Shown one piece after another: positions 44,110-50,389 of a stretch of 64,000 nucleotides of DNA. The position numbers and the translations under genes are program-made. This DNA comes from Rodentibacter caecimuris (GTDB lineage: Bacteria; Pseudomonadota; Gammaproteobacteria; Enterobacterales; Pasteurellaceae), in assembly GCF_024622045.1 (NCBI RefSeq), contig NZ_JANKBP010000002.1; one strand, given 5' to 3'. Numbering within the stretch: position 1 is the first letter of the stretch; each line of letters begins with the position of its first letter. The notes beneath the pieces are model-generated. The model was not told where the DNA came from. It saw only the letters and a program-made list of their open reading frames with translations, and searched no databases.

Positions 44110-44124
44110 AGTAGCTTCCTGTTT

Positions 44125-44520
44125 TTATGTTTTAGGTAATAATTTCGGGATAATCAATAATGGAATGACGATAGCTAAACTACCACCTGAAAATTTATTG
44201 ATTTTATTATAAAAAGGTATATTAAAACTGATTAATATACCTATATTGATAAACCATACAATTACAATAGCTGCAAATACTTTAACCTCATTTTGTTTTG
44301 TATATTGTTTATAAATAATCCATAACAGACTTAAAATAGTAGGTATTGTAGAAATAAAAAATAGCTTATTAACTACTGCATTAATGTTTTCAAACGGATT
44401 ATCATATTCTCTTTCTAACCAATAAGAGATAAAAATCGTTAATATCATTAGTATTTGAGTGTAAAAAAGACTTTTTACAAAAATCTGTAATTTAGGATAA
44501 TGATGTTTTAATTCTGTCAT
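44125..44520 (-). CDS. Hypothetical four-helix membrane protein
   Basis: A 131-residue ORF with four hydrophobic segments: around LFYTQILMILTIFISYWL, KLFFISTIPTILSLLWIIY, VFAAIVIVWFINIGILIS and LAIVIPLLIIPKLLP. The start MTELKHHYPKLQIFVKSL follows AAAAGGAGACA. I do not recognise the family. It is AT-rich relative to hisC and hisD and is embedded in the his operon 15 bases before hisC. Confidence 0.7.
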   Translation of the reverse strand: MTELKHHYPKLQIFVKSLFYTQILMILTIFISYWLEREYDNPFENINAVVNKLFFISTIPTILSLLWIIYKQYTKQNEVKVFAAIVIVWFINIGILISFNIPFYNKINKFSGGSLAIVIPLLIIPKLLPKT

Positions 44521-44568
44521 TTTATTGTCTCCTTTTATTTTTTATCACCCTAAGAGATAATATTTTAT

Positions 44569-45138
44569 CTAATCACTACTATACTCTAAAATAGTTACAC
44601 TAAAACACCCGTGTTTTTCAAGAAAAATACAAGAAAAGCCTTGTTTTAATAGTGTGTTTTTTATTTCTCGAATCACAAAACCGTGTGCAATAATCACGCA
44701 ACGTTGTTCTGTCGGCAATTGCTGTATAAAATGCTTTACCCTTGATTTTTCTTGTTTCACTGTTTTAGTTGCTTGATTTAGCCCGATGAGCCAAAGTAAA
44801 CGCGAAATCACAAACCAATGCTGTACAGATAATGAAATAAAAGGAATATTTACGATATTCAAATTAAATTCTTTAAGCGCATCACAGATAATTATTTTAT
44901 GCTGTTCAAATAAATGGCGCGCTGTAAGATATGCACGAGGTAAAGGAGAACTATATACATACTCGCACTGCTTAATTTCATCTAGTATTGCAGGAGAAGA
45001 AAAAGCTGCAATCTCATCAAGACAAATATTTTCCGTCTTATCGTATTCTTCTAAATAATGATCAGCCTGCTTAGCCGAACACACGGCATTAGGGATATTC
45101 GGTGTGCAATGTCTAATCAAAATAATACGTCTTTTCAT
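44569..45138 (-). CDS. Histidine phosphatase superfamily protein
   Basis: A 189-residue ORF resembling phosphoglycerate-mutase-like phosphatases. The N-terminal motif is IILIRHCTPNIPNAVCSAKQ, that is RHC in place of the usual RHG, followed by YVYSSPLPRAYLTARHL with the second-shell Arg, and CVIIAHGFVIREIKNTLL with the second catalytic His. Function is open; substrates in this superfamily range from sugar phosphates to phosphoproteins. It overlaps nothing but lies two bases from the RhuM-like ORF, inside the his operon. Confidence 0.75.
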   Translation of the reverse strand: MKRRIILIRHCTPNIPNAVCSAKQADHYLEEYDKTENICLDEIAAFSSPAILDEIKQCEYVYSSPLPRAYLTARHLFEQHKIIICDALKEFNLNIVNIPFISLSVQHWFVISRLLWLIGLNQATKTVKQEKSRVKHFIQQLPTEQRCVIIAHGFVIREIKNTLLKQGFSCIFLEKHGCFSVTILEYSSD

Positions 45139-45140
45139 AT

Positions 45141-45602
45141 TTAGTCTATTTCTCGTTTTATTATCGTGTTTAATTTTTTAACATATGCATAATCAGAAAT
45201 TAACGTTAATGCCTGTTCCAATTCCACCGCATTTTGTTGCAAGCGTTTTTGGTTTAAGGCATAGCCTTTAACAAGATAATCTTTCAAACGAGCTGTTGCC
45301 CAACGGCGAAATGCGACGCCTTGAGGAGATTTAATTCGATAACCAATAGAAATAACCGTTTCTAAATCATAGAATGTTACTGGACGATCTGAAGAAGCAA
45401 TTTGCATTTTTTGCAAATTGCTTTTTTCGCTGATTTCTCCTTCATCAAGTGCATTACGAATATGACGAGAAATTACAGACACATCTCTACCAAATAAAGC
45501 AACCATCTGTGCCTGTGAAAGCCACACAGTATCATTGTCAAACCGCACTTCAACTTGGGTTTGCCCGTCTTGGGTTTGGTAGATTTCAATCGGATTTTGC
45601 AT
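45141..45602 (-). CDS. RhuM-family protein, truncated
   Basis: A 153-residue ORF matching the N-terminal half of RhuM/virulence-associated proteins: IEIYQTQDGQTQVEVRFDND, TVWLSQAQMVALFGRDVSVI, SRHIRNALDEGEISEKSN, FYDLETVISIGYRIKSPQGV and FRRWATARLKDYLVKGYALN. Full-length relatives are around 330 residues; here the frame stops after KLNTIIKREID. The N-terminal part is a winged-helix-like domain. The C-terminal half is missing, so this is probably a remnant or a domain-only variant. It sits between hisD and the histidine phosphatase gene. Confidence 0.75.
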   Translation of the reverse strand: MQNPIEIYQTQDGQTQVEVRFDNDTVWLSQAQMVALFGRDVSVISRHIRNALDEGEISEKSNLQKMQIASSDRPVTFYDLETVISIGYRIKSPQGVAFRRWATARLKDYLVKGYALNQKRLQQNAVELEQALTLISDYAYVKKLNTIIKREID

Positions 45603-45647
45603 TGGGTTCTCCCTTATAAAAAATCAGCCCTTAATTTAATTCGGCAA

Positions 45648-46937
45648 TTAAACATTCAACTTTGCCAACCGCACTTCTACCGCTTGTCTGTGAGCTTCCA
45701 ACTGCTCAGCGGCGGCCATTGCGATGACTGTTGGGGCGAGGGCTTTAAAACCTTGCGGGCTGAGTTCCTGTACTGTCATTCGCTTGCTGAAATCCGCTAA
45801 ACCGAGGCTTGAGTAGGTTTTTGTGTAGCCGTAAGTCGGGAGAACGTGGTTCGTGCCACTGGCGTAGTCGCCCATACTTTCCGGACTGTATGCGCCGAGA
45901 AAAATTGAGCCAGCGTTGTCGAGCTGATCGAGCAAGGCTCTTGGGTTTGCTGTTTGTACAACCAAATGCTCCGGTGCATAGGCATTGCTAATCGCAATAC
46001 ATTGGGCTAAATCCTCGGCAAGAAATATGCGGCTGTGAGCAAGGGCTTGGCAAGCGGTCTGTTTTCGTGGCAAGTTTGCAAGTTGTTTTTCAATCGAAAG
46101 TGCGGTCGATTTTGCGACAGTTTCACTATTTGTAACTAAAATTACTTGGCTGTCCGCACCGTGTTCCGCTTGTGAGAGCAGATCGCTGGCGACAAAATCG
46201 GGATCGGCAAATTCATCGGCAATCACCAATACTTCGGACGGGCCTGCCGGCATATCAATCGCTGCACCGTCAAGCCGTTGGCTCACTTGGCGTTTCGCCT
46301 CCGTTACAAACGCGTTGCCCGGCCCGAAGATTTTATCAACCTTCGCCACGCTTTCCGTCCCGAACGCCATCGCTGCAATCGCTTGCGCACCGCCAACAGC
46401 ATAGACCGTTTCAATACCGCACAACTCGGCAGTATAAAGAATTTCATCGGCAATCGGCGGCGGCGTGCAAAGCACAATTTTTTTGCAACCGGCAATCTGC
46501 GCCGGCACGGCAAGCATTAGCACGGTAGAAAACAGGGGGGCTGAACCGCCGGGGATATATAATCCCACCCGTTCAATCGGACGGGTCAGCACTTGGCAAC
46601 GCACGCCGCTTTGGGTTTCAATATCTACCGCCTGCGGTTGTTGCGCTTGGTGGAAGGTAGCGATGTTCTGTTTCGCCGTTTGGATTGCCTGTTTTAACTC
46701 GCTCGAAAGGCGTTCCCCTGCCTGCTGAATAGCGGTTTGCGACACGGCTAGGCTCTCTAATTTAACCTTATCAAATTTTTCAGTCAGCTCAAATAACGCC
46801 CGATCGCCCTGTGATTTTACAAGATCGAGGATATTTCCGACCGCTTGTTTAATCTCATTGGAAGACGAAATTGCCGGACGGATTAAGGCTTGCTGCCGTT
46901 CGGTGTCGGTGAGGTTATTCCAAATAAGTGTTTGCAT
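45648..46937 (-). CDS. hisD: Histidinol dehydrogenase
   Basis: About 429 residues from ATG 46937 (MQTLIWNNLTDTERQQALIR) after AAGGAATT. It carries out the last two NAD-dependent oxidations to histidine. Signatures: YIPGGSAPLFSTVLMLAVPA, FGPGNAFVTEAKRQVSQRL, MPAGPSEVLVIADEFADPDF, AEHGADSQVILVT, YAPEHLVVQTANPRALLDQL and GTNHVLPTYGYTKTYSSLGL. It is separated from hisG by a LysE-type gene. Confidence 0.97.
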   Translation of the reverse strand: MQTLIWNNLTDTERQQALIRPAISSSNEIKQAVGNILDLVKSQGDRALFELTEKFDKVKLESLAVSQTAIQQAGERLSSELKQAIQTAKQNIATFHQAQQPQAVDIETQSGVRCQVLTRPIERVGLYIPGGSAPLFSTVLMLAVPAQIAGCKKIVLCTPPPIADEILYTAELCGIETVYAVGGAQAIAAMAFGTESVAKVDKIFGPGNAFVTEAKRQVSQRLDGAAIDMPAGPSEVLVIADEFADPDFVASDLLSQAEHGADSQVILVTNSETVAKSTALSIEKQLANLPRKQTACQALAHSRIFLAEDLAQCIAISNAYAPEHLVVQTANPRALLDQLDNAGSIFLGAYSPESMGDYASGTNHVLPTYGYTKTYSSLGLADFSKRMTVQELSPQGFKALAPTVIAMAAAEQLEAHRQAVEVRLAKLNV

Positions 46938-46955
46938 AATCAATTCCTTGTCGTA

Positions 46956-47567
46956 TTAATTTAAAAAACCGCTGATGCCGAGATAAATCAATAATGTGCC
47001 GAAAAGTGCGGTCATTATTTTGCGGACGTAAAGTTGGCTGAGAAACCGTTTGGCAAAATGGGCGCTCAAGGCGTAGCCGCCCATTACGACTGCCACGGCA
47101 ATTAAAAATAAGCCGGCTAATAACAACAGTTGCTGGGTGGTGCTCCAATCGCTATCGGCGTCCATAAATTGCGGAAAATATGCCAGTAAAAACACGATGG
47201 TTTTCGGGTTAATCACAGTAATGAAAAAACCGGTTTTCCAATCGGTTTGGCTGGCTTGATTTTCTTGTGCCAAATGTCGCGAACGCAACGCCCAAAGCGT
47301 GATGATACCGAGGTAAATTAAGTAGCCGTTGGCCGCAATACCCATTATGCTTAATGCGGTCGGGGATTGGCTTAATAGCTCACCGATCCCGGCAATGACG
47401 GCAACAAGAAGAACAATATCGCCCAACAAAATACCCAGCGTAATTGCCATACCTTGCCGCCAACCCCGCTCAATGCTGCCTTGAATCGTGAGCATCATTG
47501 CCGGCCCGGGTAGCGCAGCGATCAGCAGGCTGGAGAGGGTGAAATAAACCAGTAGGGATAATGCCAT
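46956..47567 (-). CDS. LysE/RhtB-family amino acid exporter
   Basis: A 203-residue membrane protein with about six helices. It begins MALSLLVYFTLSSLLIAALP and shows the family hallmark PGPAMMLTIQGSIERGWRQG followed by AITLGILLGDIVLLV, and FFITVINPKTIVFLLAYFPQ. Such proteins export amino acids such as threonine, homoserine, leucine or lysine. It is inserted between hisG and hisD, 18 bases from hisD, and would be expressed when histidine synthesis is induced; a role in preventing overflow of histidine or an analogue is speculative. Confidence 0.9.
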   Translation of the reverse strand: MALSLLVYFTLSSLLIAALPGPAMMLTIQGSIERGWRQGMAITLGILLGDIVLLVAVIAGIGELLSQSPTALSIMGIAANGYLIYLGIITLWALRSRHLAQENQASQTDWKTGFFITVINPKTIVFLLAYFPQFMDADSDWSTTQQLLLLAGLFLIAVAVVMGGYALSAHFAKRFLSQLYVRKIMTALFGTLLIYLGISGFLN

Positions 47568-47605
47568 TCGTATTCCTTTTATTTTAAATAATGAGAAATC
47601 AGGCG

Positions 47606-48502
47606 CTATTTCATCATCTTCTCAATCGGTAACACCAAAATTGAGCTTGCGCCAATCTCTTTCAGTTTTTCCATTGTTTCCCAAAACAGATTTTCTTGGC
47701 TGACGACGTGCATCGCAACTTGATTAGTATCGTGGGCAAGTGGGAGAATTGTCGGGTTTTCCACCCCCGGTAAAAGGGCGGTAATGTCCGCCAGCCGATC
47801 TTTTGGGGCATGGAGCATTATGTACTTCGATTCTGCCGCCTGTTGCACCCCTTGAATACGGGTAAGCAAGCGGTCGATAAGTGCCTGTTTTTTGCAATCG
47901 AGCACAGCCGCACGCTGTACCAAACAAGCAGTAGAACGGTAAATCACTTCGACTTCTCGTAAGCCGTTTGCTTCCAAAGTCGCACCGGACGACACCAAAT
48001 CGCAAATGGCGTTGGCTAAACCGGCGGTTGGGGCGACTTCCACCGAACCGGTCAGCAGACAGTTTTTAAACGGGATATTCTGTTGCTGCATATAGCGTTT
48101 GAGCAGATTGGGGTAGGAGGTCGCAATACGGGCATCGGTTAAATCGGCGATATTGCGATAAGCGGCATCCCTCGGCAACGCGAGGGAAAGGCGGCAACCG
48201 CCAAAATCAAGGCGTTTGAGCAGTTTATAGTCGGCATTTTCACCACCGGCGAGCCGCCCTAACGCCACTTCCTCCAGCACATTTTCGCCGATAATACCGA
48301 GATCGACCACGCCGTCAAAAATTAGCCCCGGAATATCGTCATCTCGCACCCGTAAAATATCAATCGGCAGGTTTTCGGAATAGGCGATAAGGCGCTGTTC
48401 ATTCCAGTTAATCTTCACGCCACACTGTTTTAAGAGAGTTTGGCAGTCGCTGCTAAGCCGTCCGGATTTTTGCATTGCAATGCGAAGTCTGTTGGTTGTC
48501 AT
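47606..48502 (-). CDS. hisG: ATP phosphoribosyltransferase (long form)
   Basis: A 298-residue enzyme catalysing the first committed step of histidine synthesis. It is the long, feedback-inhibited form: catalytic part with MQKSGRLSSDCQTLLKQCGV, RVRDDDIPGLIFDGVVDLGI and SGATLEANGLREVEVIYRST, and a C-terminal ACT-like regulatory domain starting near residue 225 (KYIMLHAPKDRLADITALLP). First structural gene of the operon, preceded by the hisL attenuator. Confidence 0.97.
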   Translation of the reverse strand: MTTNRLRIAMQKSGRLSSDCQTLLKQCGVKINWNEQRLIAYSENLPIDILRVRDDDIPGLIFDGVVDLGIIGENVLEEVALGRLAGGENADYKLLKRLDFGGCRLSLALPRDAAYRNIADLTDARIATSYPNLLKRYMQQQNIPFKNCLLTGSVEVAPTAGLANAICDLVSSGATLEANGLREVEVIYRSTACLVQRAAVLDCKKQALIDRLLTRIQGVQQAAESKYIMLHAPKDRLADITALLPGVENPTILPLAHDTNQVAMHVVSQENLFWETMEKLKEIGASSILVLPIEKMMK

Positions 48503-48530
48503 ATTGTGTTCCTGTTATTTTTGATAAAGA

Positions 48531-48561
48531 AAAACCCCTCGAAATCGCTTCCGAGGGGTTG
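48531..48561 (-). terminator. his operon attenuator terminator
   Basis: On the minus strand AACCCCTCGGAAGCGATTTC followed by GAGGGGTTTTTC forms a GC-rich stem (AACCCCTCG/CGAGGGGTT) with a T-run, 29 bases before hisG. An upstream competing hairpin CGGAAG-ATAA-CTTCCG (about 48587-48603) may act as antiterminator or pause element. Confidence 0.88.
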
Positions 48562-48624
48562 AATTGCGTTCTGTTTCATTCGTACTCGGAAGTTATCTTC
48601 CGAATACACCAAATGCCCGAAAGA

Positions 48625-48672
48625 TTATTCAGGAAAATGATGGTGATGATGTTTCATACGAATAAAGGTCAT
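48625..48672 (-). CDS. hisL: HisL, his operon leader peptide
   Basis: A 15-codon leader, MTFIRMKHHHHHFPE, with five consecutive histidine codons (CAT/CAC) and a TAA stop. GGAG lies six bases before the ATG. Ribosome stalling at the His codons when charged tRNA-His is low should favour the antiterminator over the 48531-48561 terminator, as in the classical enteric his attenuator (which has seven His codons). Confidence 0.93.
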   Translation of the reverse strand: MTFIRMKHHHHHFPE

Positions 48673-48699
48673 AACTTACTCCAAAGTTGAATGCTTTCG

Positions 48700-48728
48700 A
48701 CTATACGAAAAAATGAACGACCGTGCAA
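48700..48728 (-). promoter_or_regulatory. his operon promoter (sigma-70)
   Basis: On the minus strand TTGCAC (-35, 48723-48728) and TATAGT (-10, 48700-48705) are separated by 17 bases. Transcription would begin about 20 bases before the hisL start codon. Confidence 0.75.
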
Positions 48729-48907
48729 CCCCTTTTTTTAATAAAATACGCAAACGATTGTATATAAAAAAATGAGTTATTTTGCTCTAAAAATGAATAA
48801 GATGATTCAATAAACAAGATAAAGTGCGGTCTGTTTTCTGCTATTTTTTGGCAATTTATTTAATTGATTTTTGCCTAATAATGCGTGAGCCCATACCGTT
48901 TTTTCGT

Positions 48908-49074
48908 TTATTCCAGCTGATTTTTTACGCTAAATCTTTGCGTTGTAAAGTCGTCACGATAACTTTTTAATTCACTATTCATTTCTCCAATTTTTCATCT
49001 AAGGTTCTAACAAATTGTACAGCTAAACTTTCTTGCAAAAAAATCACTAAATAACCGATTAGGGCATAGATCAT
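48908..49074 (-). other. Two overlapping tiny ORFs of unknown significance
   Basis: The gap 48729-49350 has no recognisable gene. On the minus strand a 31-codon ORF (49074 to 48979) reads MIYALIGYLVIFLQESLAVQ and ends FVRTLDEKLEK, a hydrophobic helix plus charged tail. Its TGA overlaps the ATG of a 24-codon ORF (48982 to 48908) reading MNSELKSYRDDFTTQRFSVK and ending NQLE. GGAG precedes the second ATG. They could be a coupled small membrane protein pair or a remnant of one longer frameshifted gene. Confidence 0.35.
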
Positions 49075-49215
49075 AGGTTTCAATAACAGGTGTAGTTATT
49101 TCTATAAATAAGATAAAAACACCGGTAAGGTGGACTGTAACGGTATGACCAATAGATTTTTTATCTAATAGAAGTGAACTTTTAGAGATAAATTGTATTT
49201 TTCATGTTAAAAAAA

Positions 49216-49231
49216 TGTGAAATACCTCATA
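49216..49231 (+). promoter_or_regulatory. CRP-like site upstream of the TAXI-TRAP operon
   Basis: TGTGAAATACCTCATA matches TGTGA-N6-TCACA with one mismatch, about 120 bases before the binding-protein start. Confidence 0.5.
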
Positions 49232-49350
49232 TTTTTGAAAGAAAACGATTGCGCATATTGGCGCACAAGTATATGTTGTCAGGGTTATTGCATAAAAATA
49301 ACACAACATCTTACTAAATTTTCTACAATCCACGATAAGAGGGCTTTACA

Positions 49351-50313
49351 ATGAAAAAATATTCCACTCTTTCTCTTGCAGCAGTATTAACAATGGGCGC
49401 ATTCTCTGCTCAAGCCGCAGAAAAATTTGTCACCATCGGTACCGGCGGACAAACCGGTGTTTATTATGTGGTGGGTCAATCCATTTGCCAATTAGTAAAC
49501 CGCGATACGGCAAAAACCCAAATTAAGTGTAATGCCCCTTCTACCGGTGCGTCTGTTGCCAATTTGAATGCGATTGCGGCAAATCAAATGGAAATGGGCA
49601 TCGCCCAATCCGATTGGCAATATCACGCTTATAACGGCACAAGTTCATTTGCAGGCAAGAAAAATGATAAATTGCGCGCCGTTTTTTCTATTCACCCCGA
49701 ACCTTTTACGCTAATGGCCCGCGACGATTCGGGGATTCAACAATTTGATGATTTAAAAGGCAAACGTGTCAATGTGGGCGATCCAGGTTCCGGTACGCGG
49801 GCAACAATGAATGTGATTTTAGCCGCGAAAGGTTGGACGGATAAAGAATTTAAAGTCGCGTCAGAATTAAAACCGGCAGAAATGGCGTCGGTAATGTGTG
49901 ATAACAATTTAGATGCGATTACTTATAATGTCGGTCATCCGAATGGCGCATTAAAAGAAGCTGCGGCTTCGTGTAATGCACACTTAGTGCCGATTACCGG
50001 TACGGAAATTGACAAATTGGTTGCTGATAATCCGTATTATGCGAAAGCAACCATTCCGGGCGGTTTGTATAAAGGAACGGATAATCCGGTGGATACCTTT
50101 GGGGTTTATGCGACCTTAGTGACCTCCTCCGATGTGGATGCGGACAGTGTTTATGCCATTGTAAAAGCCGTTTTCGATAATTTTGATCGCTTTAAACGTC
50201 TCCATCCGGCATTTGCTCATTTAAAACAGGAAGATATGATCAAAAATGCGCTATCCGCACCGTTGCATGAAGGCGCAGTACGTTATTACAAAGAAAAAGG
50301 CTGGTTAAAATAA
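49351..50313 (+). CDS. TAXI-family TRAP transporter solute-binding protein
   Basis: A 320-residue periplasmic protein with signal peptide MKKYSTLSLAAVLTMGAFSAQAA. TAXI family hallmarks: KFVTIGTGGQTGVYYVVGQS, CNAPSTGASVANLNAIAANQ, the DDLKGKRVNVGDPGSGTR segment, and GGLYKGTDNPVDTFGVYATL. TAXI proteins deliver substrates to fused TRAP permeases; characterised members bind glutamate or related acids. The paired permease gene follows after a short hairpin, and a CRP-like site lies upstream. Confidence 0.93.
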   Translation: MKKYSTLSLAAVLTMGAFSAQAAEKFVTIGTGGQTGVYYVVGQSICQLVNRDTAKTQIKCNAPSTGASVANLNAIAANQMEMGIAQSDWQYHAYNGTSSFAGKKNDKLRAVFSIHPEPFTLMARDDSGIQQFDDLKGKRVNVGDPGSGTRATMNVILAAKGWTDKEFKVASELKPAEMASVMCDNNLDAITYNVGHPNGALKEAAASCNAHLVPITGTEIDKLVADNPYYAKATIPGGLYKGTDNPVDTFGVYATLVTSSDVDADSVYAIVKAVFDNFDRFKRLHPAFAHLKQEDMIKNALSAPLHEGAVRYYKEKGWLK

Positions 50314-50330
50314 CCGAGCATATAAAATTT

Positions 50331-50350
50331 AGGCAGGTGTTATCCTGCCT
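50331..50350 (+). other. Intercistronic hairpin after the binding-protein gene
   Basis: AGGCAG and CTGCCT form a six-base stem with an eight-base loop, followed by TTTCCTGTTTT. It probably acts as a partial terminator or mRNA stabiliser giving more binding protein than permease, common in such operons. Confidence 0.55.
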
Positions 50351-50389
50351 TTCCTGTTTTAATCGGTAATATTTATTTTCGGAGGTTTT

